Origin: Desulfobacteraceae bacterium RAAP-1
GTDB lineage: Bacteria > Desulfobacterota > Desulfobacteria > Desulfobacterales > Desulfatirhabdiaceae
Assembly: GCA_001443525.1 (NCBI GenBank)
Contig: LKPX01000012.1
Coordinates: 1-64,000 of the forward strand
DNA: 64,000 bases
Direction: 5' to 3'
In this document: positions 35,681 to 44,756 of the stretch, piece by piece
How the letters are laid out: each line of letters opens with the position of its first letter
How positions within the stretch are numbered: position 1 is the stretch's first letter
Position numbers and translations under genes: made by a program
Notes under the pieces: generated by a model
What the model was told of the DNA's origin: nothing
Databases searched by the model: none
Seen by the model: the letters and a program-made list of their open reading frames with translations, nothing else

Positions 35681-36426
35681 TTGACACACTCCTCATACCC
35701 ATATTCTCGAATCCATTTGAGGATTTCTCTGGCATTGCGCGAACAGCACAAAACACCATTATACAGAACCTGCCCCTTATCCGCATTGATATAATCAAGT
35801 ATATGGCCTGTATGGGTGATGACCAAAGCGGATTTTGAACGTTCATTGTCCGTATTTTTATGAGACGTCTGGTTCGGACGTTTAATGGCGCGTCCCAGCA
35901 ATGTGTTGATAGTATCCCCCAGCATCACGATACTTTCCAGATCCACCCCGGATTCCGGTTCATCCAGAAGCACCAGATCGGGCTGCTGCGCCATGAGCTG
36001 CAACAATTCGGAACGTTTGATTTCGCCGCCGGAAAAATTCTGATTGACATCCCTGTCGAGAAAATCCAGAAAATTCAATTGAGCGGACAGCATGTCGATA
36101 TCAAGGCTGCGCTGGCCTGCGCAGATTTCAACCATGGCGCGGGTTTTCAGACCATTGATCGTGGGAGGTCGCTGAAAGGATATGCCGATGCCTCTTCTGG
36201 CCCGTTCAAAAATCGGCAGATGAGTAATATCTTCGCCCTTGAATGTAATCTTTCCGTGGGTGACCTGGTAGCCCGAAAAACCCATCAGGGTCATCATCAG
36301 ACTTGTTTTCCCGGATCCATTGGGGCCGAAAAGAATGTGTGTTTCACCGTCAGGAATATGCATGTTCACATTCTTCAGGATAGGCTTTCCTTCTATTTCA
36401 ACCCTGAGTTCCTCAATCAGCAACAT
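35668..36426 (-). CDS. sufC: SufC-like ABC ATPase for Fe-S assembly
   Basis: 252 residues from ATG 36426, preceded by AAAGGATCG. The longer frame to 36498 enters the RNase P RNA region and is unlikely. Walker A is GPNGSGKTS, the signature NFSGGEIKRSE, and Walker B LVLLDEPESGVD, the usual SufC wording. It powers the SufB scaffold. It overlaps the sufB start by 13 bases. A C-terminal CVKC pair is a small oddity. Confidence 0.9.
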   Translation of the reverse strand: MLLIEELRVEIEGKPILKNVNMHIPDGETHILFGPNGSGKTSLMMTLMGFSGYQVTHGKITFKGEDITHLPIFERARRGIGISFQRPPTINGLKTRAMVEICAGQRSLDIDMLSAQLNFLDFLDRDVNQNFSGGEIKRSELLQLMAQQPDLVLLDEPESGVDLESIVMLGDTINTLLGRAIKRPNQTSHKNTDNERSKSALVITHTGHILDYINADKGQVLYNGVLCCSRNAREILKWIREYGYEECVKCQM

Positions 36427-36491
36427 ATCGAACGATCCTTTCAACTTGCAGCAACAGACAAGAAATCCAAAAACGAAGTGTTGATAAAAAA

Positions 36492-36889
36492 CGGCCAAAG
36501 CAGACCATAAGCCGAATCCTGTATTCAGAGCCGGTTACCCGAGTCTGAATGACGATCATTCCTCTGGGACGGCTGTCGCCAGCCGCCTCTAGCGACCTAC
36601 CCGGGAGCTCAGGCGGGCAGCCTTCAAACGCTCCTCTATTTGGTCTTGCACCAGGTGGGGTTTACAAAGCTTTTCCGGTCACCCGGAAAACTGGTGCGCT
36701 CTTACCGCACCATTTCACCCTTACCCGAAATGGGCCATGCTTGCGCACAGTTCTTTCGGGCGGTATATTTTCTGTTGCACTTTCCTTCACGTCACCGCGA
36801 CTTCACGTTATGAAGCACCCTGCCCTGTGGTGTTCGGACTTTCCTCCAGATGAAGATTCACCCAGCGATCGTCTGTTCTGCTTTGGCCG
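36492..36889 (-). ncRNA. rnpB: RNase P RNA (type A)
   Basis: Read on the minus strand, the molecule starts CGGCCAAAGCAGA and ends TCTGCTTTGGCCG, which pair as helix P1. Conserved elements follow in order: GAGGAAAGTCCGAACACC, ACAGGGCAGGGTGC, a later AGTGCAACAGAAA, and GAATTCGGCTTAT-like ATTCGGCTTATGG near the 3' end. A run of T just after P1 (near 36491-36486) can serve as terminator. Length is about 398 bases. It is the catalytic RNA that trims tRNA 5' ends. An open frame on the opposite strand here is incidental. Confidence 0.93.
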
Positions 36890-36932
36890 GTTTACAGCAA
36901 AAATTCTAATTCCATTTTGCTTTCAAAATGAC

Positions 36933-37057
36933 ATTCCAGCAAGCATTCGGACTGAGACCGCGAAAGCAAGCGAGCAGCGATGAGACTGTACATTTAGTAC
37001 GTCGAATCGCAGCACAGCGAAGCTGACAAAGGTATCCGTTTGAATGCGAACTGGAAT
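36933..37057. repeat. Intergenic hairpin repeat, family B copy 1
   Basis: ATTCCAGCAAGCATTC (36933-36948) and GAATGCGAACTGGAAT (37042-37057) are imperfect inverted ends, pairing at 13 of 16 positions. A 30-base stretch (37007-37036) recurs without change at 44502-44531. The centre has GTAC-atttA-GTAC. It sits just upstream of the RNase P RNA and downstream of the zinc-ribbon gene. No frame is encoded. Confidence 0.75.
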
Positions 37058-37075
37058 AAGCTGTTTTAACAGCCG

Positions 37076-37786
37076 TCATGCCTGTTTCCAGTAAATAATC
37101 CGCTGACAGTTCGGACACATTTTCAGGCTGTCACAGCGCTGGAGTTCATTATACATCTGCGGCGGGATATTGACATAGCATCCATGACATACTGCGTCCT
37201 GCACCGGCACGACAGCAATGCCCTTGACCTGTTTGGACTGAATCTTGTGAAAAAGCTTCAGTACATCTGCATCCACCTTATCGGATATTTCCCGCCGGGC
37301 GGTGTCCAGTTCTTCCAGCTTTTTATCGGCTGTCTGCGTTTCGAGGTTGATGCAGTCCTGTTCCTTTTGAATATCCACCATAAGCGCCTGAAGCTGAGTT
37401 TGCAATTCAGCTATTTTTGTCTCGGATGCCTCGGTCTGATTCATCAGATTCATCATCTGGTCTTCAGTTGCGGAATTAATCCGTTTGAGTTCCTCGATTT
37501 CTTTCAGCAGCGCCTGGTATTCCCGGTTGTTTTTAATGGAATTCAGTCGCTCCTGGCTTTTTTTGATCAAGCCTTGATTGTCCTTGACGGATGATTCGGC
37601 GTCATTGTAGGATTTTCGGAGTTCAGAAATTTTAACGGTTTCATCGTTGATACCGTTTTCGATCTGTACCTGATCCCGCGTCAGCAGCTCAAGCTGCCTG
37701 GATGCTGCGTTCAGATGTGTTCTGACCGCAGCGGACTCAATTTCGATGTTTTGAAGATTCACAAGAATATCTATCTGTTCTTTCAT
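37076..37786 (-). CDS. Coiled-coil protein with C-terminal C4 zinc ribbon (COG1579)
   Basis: 236 residues. Residues about 1-170 form a long antiparallel coiled coil. The end has two cysteine pairs, CHGC and CPNC, separated by about 20 residues, a zinc ribbon as in the family. AAAGGAT before the ATG supports the start. Members of this group are often next to Nif3-like genes, as here, but the biochemical role is not settled. DNA/RNA or protein binding is assumed. A terminator separates the two genes, so they may also be expressed separately. Confidence 0.88.
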   Translation of the reverse strand: MKEQIDILVNLQNIEIESAAVRTHLNAASRQLELLTRDQVQIENGINDETVKISELRKSYNDAESSVKDNQGLIKKSQERLNSIKNNREYQALLKEIEELKRINSATEDQMMNLMNQTEASETKIAELQTQLQALMVDIQKEQDCINLETQTADKKLEELDTARREISDKVDADVLKLFHKIQSKQVKGIAVVPVQDAVCHGCYVNIPPQMYNELQRCDSLKMCPNCQRIIYWKQA

Positions 37787-37823
37787 ATCCTTTACCCGCT
37801 GTGTTGGGGTTTATTGACAATGG

Positions 37824-37865
37824 AAAAACAGGATGTGAAACAGCATCGCTGTACGTCACATCCTG
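37824..37865 (-). terminator. Intrinsic terminator after the nif3-like gene
   Basis: On the minus strand CAGGATGTGA pairs perfectly with TCACATCCTG around a 17-base loop and is followed by TTTTT (37828-37824). It stands between the Nif3-like and zinc-ribbon genes. Confidence 0.75.
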
Positions 37866-37915
37866 CATCTGTTCGTTGTTACAGTGTTAAAGCCGATTCT
37901 TGCCACCATTTTTGA

Positions 37916-39031
37916 CTATATCATGACAAAGGGATCTTTTTCAAGCTGACACGCCGTCACCCGAATGTCCCAAGAATTTTCTGCAATCCGCTGGCGCAGA
38001 AAGGCGGTGATTTCATCCACCATCAGATGTTCTGAACCAAAGTGTCCGATATCCACAAGAGCCTTTTCGGCGGATTCCGCATCTCTGGCATCATGATACC
38101 GGAGATCTCCGCTGAGGTACACATCTGCATCCGATGAAAAAAAAGTCTTCATCAGGCTGGAACCGCTGCCGGAGCAAATTGCCACGCGATGTATCGTCAT
38201 CTCGGGCCTTCCGGAAATCTTCAGATAGGGCAGGGCCAGTTTTTCTTTAACCATCCGGGCGAACTGATACAGCGTCATGCTTTTTTCGAGATCGCCGATT
38301 CGTCCTAAACCGTTGCGGCTGTCCGCATCTGCGAGCGGATAGACATCTACAGGCATTGTCTGATAGGGATGGTGCGGCCGGATATGCGCCAGAACACGGG
38401 ACACATCGGTTTTCCTGACGATGGATTCTATGCGAACCTCATCAACATGCGACACTTCGCCCGGACTTCCGATAAAGGGAGCAGAACCGGCTCCAGGAAG
38501 AAAAGAACCTGTGCCTGAATTGCGGAATGTACAACAGGAATATGACCCGATTTTCCCGGCAGGCGATTTGAACAGTGCTGCCAGGAGGGTATCTTCATGG
38601 CCTTGGGGGACAAAAATGACCAGCTTGCAGAGTTCGGTATCTGAAGAAGGCTCGAAAACATCTGTATCTTTCAATCCGATACGTTTGCTTAACATGTCGT
38701 TCAGACCGCCTTCTGTTTTGTCCAGGTTGGTGTGGGACGCATAGATGGAAAGCTGGTTGAGCGCTGACAGATACAGCAGGGAACCGATGGGAGAATTGAA
38801 ATCAAGAGATGCAAGCGGTCGAAACAGGAGCGGGTGATGGGTGATAAGAAGATCGACATTCTGGTCGCATGCGGCGTGGATGACGGACGGAAGAGGATCG
38901 AGAGCGACCCATATGGACTGAACAGGCCATTCTGCACTGCCTGCCTGCAATCCGGGATGATCCCAGGATTCCGCCAGGCGGGCGGGCGCCAGTTCCTCCA
39001 TAATATGGATAATATCGCGCACTCTTGCCAT
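37916..39031 (-). CDS. Nif3-like dinuclear metal-centre protein (YqfO type)
   Basis: 371 residues, the long form with an inserted middle domain (about 130-230) between the two metal-binding halves. Metal ligands are in ITHHPLLFRPL near residue 65 and VDIGHFGSEH near residue 330. GAGGTGATG before the ATG supports the start. The family is sometimes annotated as GTP cyclohydrolase I type 2, which is doubtful. Its real substrate is unknown. It is followed by a terminator and then the zinc-ribbon gene. Confidence 0.9.
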   Translation of the reverse strand: MARVRDIIHIMEELAPARLAESWDHPGLQAGSAEWPVQSIWVALDPLPSVIHAACDQNVDLLITHHPLLFRPLASLDFNSPIGSLLYLSALNQLSIYASHTNLDKTEGGLNDMLSKRIGLKDTDVFEPSSDTELCKLVIFVPQGHEDTLLAALFKSPAGKIGSYSCCTFRNSGTGSFLPGAGSAPFIGSPGEVSHVDEVRIESIVRKTDVSRVLAHIRPHHPYQTMPVDVYPLADADSRNGLGRIGDLEKSMTLYQFARMVKEKLALPYLKISGRPEMTIHRVAICSGSGSSLMKTFFSSDADVYLSGDLRYHDARDAESAEKALVDIGHFGSEHLMVDEITAFLRQRIAENSWDIRVTACQLEKDPFVMI

Positions 39032-39094
39032 TTACATCACCTCTCATCAGAGCTGTTGCCCGAAAGCAGGATTTTTCTATTTCATAAAAATGAA

Positions 39095-39127
39095 AAAAAG
39101 GCGTGGAAGTTCTCCCCACGCCTTTTT
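39095..39127 (-). terminator. Intrinsic terminator downstream of the tRNA
   Basis: AAAAAGGCGTGG and CCACGCCTTTTT pair perfectly around a nine-base loop. On the minus strand the stem is followed by a T-run. It lies 18 bases after the tRNA 3' end. Confidence 0.8.
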
Positions 39128-39144
39128 GCCTGTTTATACGATGA

Positions 39145-39217
39145 TGGGCCCACCTGGGCTCGAACCAGGGACCGACCGGTTATGAGCCGGTGGCTCTACC
39201 AACTGAGCTATAGGCCC
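39145..39217 (-). tRNA. tRNA with CAU anticodon (elongator Met, or Ile2 after lysidine change)
   Basis: Read on the minus strand, 73 bases fold as a cloverleaf: acceptor GGGCCTA/TGGGCCC, D-arm GCTCAGTTGGTAGAGC, anticodon stem ACCGG/CCGGT with loop CTCATAA (anticodon CAT), and T-arm with GGTTCGAGCC. The CCA end is not encoded. CAU can be Met or the Ile2 tRNA whose C34 becomes lysidine, and the sequence alone does not decide this. It is downstream of rpoD and has its own terminator. Confidence 0.92.
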
Positions 39218-39351
39218 AATGGAGTGACTTTTAGCGTTACAATCACTTTTTGTCAAGCCTTACTGTGAAAAATGGCATCGCACAAAAAGTTCGCATGTGC
39301 TGCGTCCTTTGTTACGGATCCAACTGTACGGCGCAAAGCCTGACACCCATG

Positions 39352-41112
39352 TCACATATCTATAAAGCTTTTCAACTTCCTGCTGCGGGTTGGGTGCCGC
39401 AGCTTTCTGAGCGCCTTGGCTTCGATCTGACGGATGCGCTCACGGGTCACGGCGAAGTCCTGACCGACTTCCTCAAGGGTATGATCGGCCTTTTCTCCAA
39501 TACCAAACCGCATTCTCAGTACTTTTTCTTCCCTCGGTGTCAGAGTGGCCAGCACTTTTCGGGTCTGTTCGGCAAGGTTCAGGCTGACCGCCGCATCCGA
39601 TGGCAGCATAAACTTTTTGTCCTCGATAAAATCGCCCAGATGGCTGTCTTCCTCTTCACCGATAGGGGTTTCAAGAGATATGGGCTCCCTGGCGATTTTC
39701 AACACTTTGCGGACTTTGTCCAGAGGAATTTCCATTTTTTCGGCAATTTCCTCTGGCCTGGGTTCTCGTCCCAGCTCCTGAACCAGATACCGGGATGTGC
39801 GAATGAGCTTATTGATGGTTTCAATCATGTGGACCGGTATCCGGATTGTTCTGGCCTGATCCGCGATGGCGCGGGTAATGGCCTGGCGGATCCACCAGGT
39901 GGCGTAGGTGCTGAATTTATACCCTCTGCGGTATTCAAATTTATCCACGGCCTTCATGAGCCCGATATTGCCCTCTTGAATTAAATCCAGAAACTGGAGT
40001 CCGCGGTTGGTGTATTTTTTGGCGATACTGACCACAAGCCGCAAATTGGCTTTCGTCAGCTCGCTCTTGGCCATTTTGGCCTGATGCCATCCTTCGTCAA
40101 CCTCTGAAAGAATTTTTTTAAGGTTATTGGATTTGCACTTCAGAAGCAGTTCCTTCTCACATATCTGCTGATGAATGCCGGCCAGTTCGGAAAACAACAG
40201 AGAACATTCCTCGGTATCCAGATTGCACAGCGACCGGATCCATCCGGCAAAATGATCACAATCGTTTAATCGGCTGACAAGCTCTGTCACAGATATGTTC
40301 AGGGATTCTGAGCACAAGCTCAACATTTTCTGCCGGGATTCAAACCAGTCGGTCTGATTTCGGATGATTTGTTCGATCTTATCGACAATATTGCCTTCCA
40401 GACGCCAGTCTTTCAGCAGTTCGAATATCTTGGCGTTTCTGCGGGAAATACTGCGTCTGATCTTGCGCTGTTCATCAGAGTCCATTTCCATGGAATAGAT
40501 TTTTTCGCGGTATGCGGTATTTTCATCATGGATGGCTTTAATCTGACGGATGGTATTCAGAAATTTTTCCGTTTGAACCACTTCATCCACATAGGCGTCG
40601 CCTTCATCGATATCTTTCAGAACATATTTGGGCCGTAAGGAACCGCTTTCGATTTCCTGCCCCAGCCTCAGAAGGCATTCAATGCCGGTGGTGGTATCAA
40701 TCAGGGCCCTCAACACTTCCTGCTCTCCGATTTCGATTTTCTTGGCGATTTCGACTTCGCCTTCACGACTGAGAAGCGTTACCAGCCCCATTTCCCTCAG
40801 ATACATTTTGACGGGATCTGTGACCGATCCGAAATCAGTGATAACGGTTTCCTTCCGGGTTTTCGTTACAGTTTCCTTGATTTCATTTTCACTGGAACCG
40901 GACTTGTCATCCAGCATGTCTATATCCAGTTCATCAAATATCATAAGCGTTTCATCGATCTGTTCCGGATTAATGATGTCTTCAGGCAGTGCCCGATTGA
41001 TATCATCGTAGGTCAGGGATCCTTTTTCCTTTCCTTTTAAAATTAAGTCCTTTATAGAATTTAGAGGGATTTTCTTATCACTTTTCCGCTTGTTAACGGA
41101 CTGTCTTGCCAT
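39352..41112 (-). CDS. rpoD: Primary sigma factor RpoD
   Basis: 586 residues. Region 1.1 lies at the N-terminus and a non-conserved insert between 1.2 and 2.1. The core-binding and -10 recognition regions follow ([20 protein letters not shown], then [15 protein letters not shown]). Region 3 follows, and region 4 has the -35 helix-turn-helix ([20 protein letters not shown]). It is the housekeeping sigma factor. It overlaps dnaG by 20 bases, the widespread dnaG-rpoD arrangement. Confidence 0.96.
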   Translation of the reverse strand: MARQSVNKRKSDKKIPLNSIKDLILKGKEKGSLTYDDINRALPEDIINPEQIDETLMIFDELDIDMLDDKSGSSENEIKETVTKTRKETVITDFGSVTDPVKMYLREMGLVTLLSREGEVEIAKKIEIGEQEVLRALIDTTTGIECLLRLGQEIESGSLRPKYVLKDIDEGDAYVDEVVQTEKFLNTIRQIKAIHDENTAYREKIYSMEMDSDEQRKIRRSISRRNAKIFELLKDWRLEGNIVDKIEQIIRNQTDWFESRQKMLSLCSESLNISVTELVSRLNDCDHFAGWIRSLCNLDTEECSLLFSELAGIHQQICEKELLLKCKSNNLKKILSEVDEGWHQAKMAKSELTKANLRLVVSIAKKYTNRGLQFLDLIQEGNIGLMKAVDKFEYRRGYKFSTYATWWIRQAITRAIADQARTIRIPVHMIETINKLIRTSRYLVQELGREPRPEEIAEKMEIPLDKVRKVLKIAREPISLETPIGEEEDSHLGDFIEDKKFMLPSDAAVSLNLAEQTRKVLATLTPREEKVLRMRFGIGEKADHTLEEVGQDFAVTRERIRQIEAKALRKLRHPTRSRKLKSFIDM

Positions 41113-42895
41113 AATTTCCTGCCTCCTGGGGACGTGTTATCATTTGAAAGTCCTTTAACAGTTGTTGAAGCAACCTGTCATCATGGCTTTCTTCGGCAGC
41201 TTTGATTTTTTGCTGTAACAGGCGACTCAGCCGCCTTTTCTGCATTATTTCGTATTGATCCATCAATTTCAGGCAACCTTCCCGGCGCCATTCCTCTTTT
41301 TGAATTGAATATTCGGCAATAATTTTTTTTTTATCGCTCTGATTCGTATCCATCACCAGAAGCGACGGCAGATCATCGTTGTGTCCGGGATATTGTTTCA
41401 TGCGGTTAAAACATGAAATAACGTCCATCGCGACAGATTTGAACAGTGGATCCGACAGGGTTTCAATCAGATTTCTTTCAATCACCTCCGGAATAATTTC
41501 AGGAAACTGCAGCAGCATGGCGACCAGACGTTTTTCAAACTTAAGATTGTCATTACTGATATGAATATCTGATGGTTTTCGTGCCGTCCTGGAACGGGAT
41601 GCAGACCGGAACTTTTCCTGAATGGCGCTTTCATCGACGCCTGTCCGTTCTGAAATTTCACGAAACACGGAACTTCTGACCACCGTATCCGTTAAAGATG
41701 ACAACGGTTCTTCCATTTCCTGAACGACGCGGAGTTTTCCTTCGAGGGAAAGCCCATGTTTTTTGACAGCGATATCTATCAGAAATGAAAATACGCCATA
41801 TGCACTGGCAGCCGCATCCCTAAATGCCTCTGAACCATATTTCTGAAGATATGTGTCCGGATCTTCGCCTTCGGGCAGCACCAATATACGGATATCCTCC
41901 GGCTGGTGATGAAGCCTGAAAAGCTCAATGCAGCGCTGAGCAGCCTTAATACCCGCCTGGTCCGAATCGAAAACCAGGATAATTTTATCACAAACTCCTT
42001 TTAGAAGACGAATATGTTCTTCTGTCATGGCGGTGCCCAGAGTGGCTGCCGAATTCTGAATACCGTGCAGATGCAGTGACAGCAGATCCATATAGCCTTC
42101 GGCGACAAAAACCTCACCGGTTTGTCTGCAAAATGGTTTTGCAACATCAAATCCGTACAGCGACTTGCTTTTACTGTAAAGCGGCGTTTCAGGGGAATTC
42201 AGGTATTTGGGCAACGATGTATCCATGACCCTGCCTCCGAAAGCGATCGCCTGATGCTGGCTGTTGAAAATCGGAAAGATAACGCGGTCACGAAAACGGT
42301 CATAATATCCACTGCCATTAGATCTCCGGGTAATAAGCCCGGCTTTTTCGACAAAATCCAAGGCGGTTCCCTGACGCGAAAAATACTGCGTCAGATGGTT
42401 CCAGCCAGGCAGGGCATATCCCAGCCTGAAATCAGCGATGATACTGGCTGGAATCCCCCGTTTTTCCAGATAAGCGCGCGCCGTTGCACCGTCTTCTGAT
42501 TTCAGGAGCACATTGTGAAAAACGGTCATGGCCTGCTGATTTATCTGTAACAGGATATCCCTTTCATCCGGCTTGTCCGTGGCGGCCCCCCGAATGTATT
42601 CCGGAATCGTTATCTGACATCGTTTGGCCAGAAACCGGACAGCTTCAGGAAACGTAAGACCCTCCTGTTTCATGATGAACGAAAAAACATTGCCTCCTTC
42701 TCCACAGCCGAAACAATAGAACATCTGCTTATCGGGAGTTACGGTAAAAGACGGCGTTTTTTCGGAATGGAACGGGCACAATCCCAGGTAGTTTCTTCCC
42801 GATTTTTTTAAAACAACGTATTCAGAAATTATTTCCAGAAGATCGGACGCATGTTTTATTTCTGAAATTTTTTCGGCCGGGATTGTATAAGACAA
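41093..42895 (-). CDS. dnaG: DNA primase
   Basis: About 600 residues from a TTG at 42895, with GGAGG seven bases before, giving the usual start [13 protein letters not shown]. The ATG codons at 42910 and 42961 have no such site, and the second lies inside a repeat. The zinc-binding domain has CPFH and [13 protein letters not shown]. The TOPRIM core has [14 protein letters not shown] and [16 protein letters not shown]. The helicase-binding end is less conserved. It makes RNA primers for replication. Confidence 0.95.
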   Translation of the reverse strand: MSYTIPAEKISEIKHASDLLEIISEYVVLKKSGRNYLGLCPFHSEKTPSFTVTPDKQMFYCFGCGEGGNVFSFIMKQEGLTFPEAVRFLAKRCQITIPEYIRGAATDKPDERDILLQINQQAMTVFHNVLLKSEDGATARAYLEKRGIPASIIADFRLGYALPGWNHLTQYFSRQGTALDFVEKAGLITRRSNGSGYYDRFRDRVIFPIFNSQHQAIAFGGRVMDTSLPKYLNSPETPLYSKSKSLYGFDVAKPFCRQTGEVFVAEGYMDLLSLHLHGIQNSAATLGTAMTEEHIRLLKGVCDKIILVFDSDQAGIKAAQRCIELFRLHHQPEDIRILVLPEGEDPDTYLQKYGSEAFRDAAASAYGVFSFLIDIAVKKHGLSLEGKLRVVQEMEEPLSSLTDTVVRSSVFREISERTGVDESAIQEKFRSASRSRTARKPSDIHISNDNLKFEKRLVAMLLQFPEIIPEVIERNLIETLSDPLFKSVAMDVISCFNRMKQYPGHNDDLPSLLVMDTNQSDKKKIIAEYSIQKEEWRREGCLKLMDQYEIMQKRRLSRLLQQKIKAAEESHDDRLLQQLLKDFQMITRPQEAGNYGKTVR

Positions 42896-42937
42896 AAACA
42901 AGCCTCCCATATGTATTCGGAAAAGGCGGGCAGGATT

Positions 42938-43100
42938 GACGGCTTCCTCAAGAGTCCGCATATACGCTCTTATGCTGCACCCTGCGTCGTCGGTAAATAA
43001 CCGCGCATCATTTCTCAGGATTTGAGCTTATTGCCTGCGAACGGGCTTTTTCAACGCCGGTACGAAGTCGTCTGAAAATCAATTTTTTACGGATTCATCA
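42938..43100. repeat. Intergenic repeat, family A copy 2
   Basis: It aligns along its length with the copy at 14604-14768: GACGGCTTC start, AGTCCGCAT, a CTGCACCCTGCGTCGT block (CTGCATCCTTCGTCGT in copy 1), TCTCAGGATTTG, TTGCCTGCGAAC, ACGAAGTCGTC and an ATTTTTTACG end. Ends are more worn than in copy 1. It covers the region just upstream of dnaG. Bases 43101-43330 beyond it hold no gene that I can support. Confidence 0.65.
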
Positions 43101-43330
43101 TGTCTGTCAGGATTAAAAAAAGTAAAATAAACTAATGCCGTCAAATTCAATTGTCAAATCAAAATACGCGAAAATGGATAAGAATGGCGTAACCATAGAC
43201 GTTTTATGGATTCATTGCAATCCTATTGACTCTGAAAATGAACTGTGATAGCCCATAAACAAACATGAATTCGTTTTCGGTTTTGTATCCTGGTATTTAA
43301 CCACTTTTTCAGATGAAGGAGAACATCCGT

Positions 43331-44371
43331 ATGACGCTCCAAGATTTTCCTCCCCGGTTTATTCAAGGGCTTTCGGAGATTCATCAGTCGCTCGATTTAA
43401 CAGCCACAAAAGAAACAGCGGTTCGTATTGCATCCCAGATTTTTGGCGCCCATGGCGCCAGTCTCATGCTGTTTGACCGCTCTCATGAAGTCTTGAAGAT
43501 TTCCGAAGCATTTGGTCTGAGTGAAGATTATAAATCCAAAGGAGATGTGGATCCCCGAAAAAGCATTGGAGAAACTCTCCAGGGCAACGTGGTCGTCATT
43601 CGCGACATTGCTACAGACCCCAATTTACAGTACCGTCAGGAAGCCATCAAGGAAGGTATTAAAAGCATCGTCGGTGTCCCGTTAGGCGTTAAAAACGTTC
43701 TTATCGGGTCTCTCAGGCTTTATTTTTCTACAATCAAGGATATTTCATGGGAGGAAATGGAGTATCTGAAAATGATGGCGGTTCATATCGGGTTGGCATT
43801 GCGGAAGGCATTTTATTTCAATGCTATCAGATCTTCTACCACAAGTATTCATCTGATGCCGCCATTTCAGATCAGCGAGTCAATGTTGAATCTGGTAAAA
43901 ACCGCCACTCTTTCCGGGCTTTCCAAGGGTTGTTCTCTGTTTCTGCTCAAACAGGAAAGCGGAATGCTGGAACGTGTTGCATCTTTTGGTCTGAGCGAGC
44001 GTTATTTGAGCAAGGGGACACTTTATGTTGCACAGAGTATCGGCGAAATATCCACCGGAAAACCGGTGGTCATTTCCAAGGTAGCTACAGACCAGAGAGT
44101 TCAATATCGTGAAGAGGCGCTGTCAGAAGGTATCAAGGCCATCATTGGATATCCGGTATTCATCGGGAAAAAAATTATCGGCGCCATGAGGTGGTATTAC
44201 GATTTCGAATTTGAGCCTGATGAAGATCACCTTGTCTGGAAAGAGTATCTGGCGATCAACGTGGGGCTGGCTATTGAAAAAAATCAGTTGCTGATTCAAT
44301 TAAAAACCCGCCAGGATTGGTATGCCGATATCCTGTTCGAAATGGATGCCAAGCCCTACAGCATTTCGTGA
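43331..44371 (+). CDS. Tandem GAF domain protein
   Basis: 346 residues from ATG 43331, which has AAGGAG nine bases before. An ATG 18 bases upstream is less likely. It consists of two GAF domains in direct repeat: SKGDVDPRKSIGE / IRDIATDPNLQYRQEA in the first, SKGTLYVAQSIGE / ISKVATDQRVQYREEA in the second, so it arose by internal duplication. There is no kinase, cyclase or DNA-binding part, so it is a sensor module that must act through another protein. A terminal LFEMDAKPYS tail follows the second domain. The ligand is unknown. Confidence 0.8.
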   Translation: MTLQDFPPRFIQGLSEIHQSLDLTATKETAVRIASQIFGAHGASLMLFDRSHEVLKISEAFGLSEDYKSKGDVDPRKSIGETLQGNVVVIRDIATDPNLQYRQEAIKEGIKSIVGVPLGVKNVLIGSLRLYFSTIKDISWEEMEYLKMMAVHIGLALRKAFYFNAIRSSTTSIHLMPPFQISESMLNLVKTATLSGLSKGCSLFLLKQESGMLERVASFGLSERYLSKGTLYVAQSIGEISTGKPVVISKVATDQRVQYREEALSEGIKAIIGYPVFIGKKIIGAMRWYYDFEFEPDEDHLVWKEYLAINVGLAIEKNQLLIQLKTRQDWYADILFEMDAKPYSIS

Positions 44372-44425
44372 CATAAAGATGTGGAAGTGATTTTTCAGCC
44401 GCTTCGAGAACATGAAGTGGTTCTT

Positions 44426-44552
44426 ATTTCAGCAAACATTCAAGCTGAGACCGTGAAATCAGGCGGGCGGCGATGAGATGTACGCGGTTGGATATGTCGA
44501 GTCGCAGCACAGCGAAGCTGACAAAGGTATCAGCTTGAATGCGGACTGGAAT
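44426..44552. repeat. Intergenic hairpin repeat, family B copy 2
   Basis: CATTCAAGCTGA (44437-44448) and TCAGCTTGAATG (44530-44541) are perfect inverted ends, extended outward by a weaker match. The 30-base stretch at 44502-44531 is identical to 37007-37036 in copy 1. It lies between the GAF gene and pncB. The remaining bases from 44372 to 44756 hold no gene that I can support. Confidence 0.75.
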
Positions 44553-44756
44553 TACTTCCGTTGATCGCAATACCTGTGCATTCGTTCTTGTGGAACGTCC
44601 ATATGCCGCACGAACGAATGCGCTGCAAACCGTCGTTATCGGGTTTGCAGAAGTTCCGCAGCTTCATGTCATTTTTTGGTGCATTCATGCACGCTGTCAC
44701 TTTTCTCCGCATTTTTTCAAATTCTTTCATACAAATACAAATGGAATCCAGATTTA

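Noticed and set aside
36549-36983. 144-codon plus-strand frame next to sufC
   Set aside because: The region is the complement of the RNase P RNA, with P1 ends and conserved elements. The frame has no ribosome-binding site or recognisable domain.
39270-39345. Possible fourth family A repeat after rpoD
   Set aside because: A short match (AAAAAGTTCGCATG and TGCTGCGTCC) is present but the right half is missing, so I did not list it as a copy.
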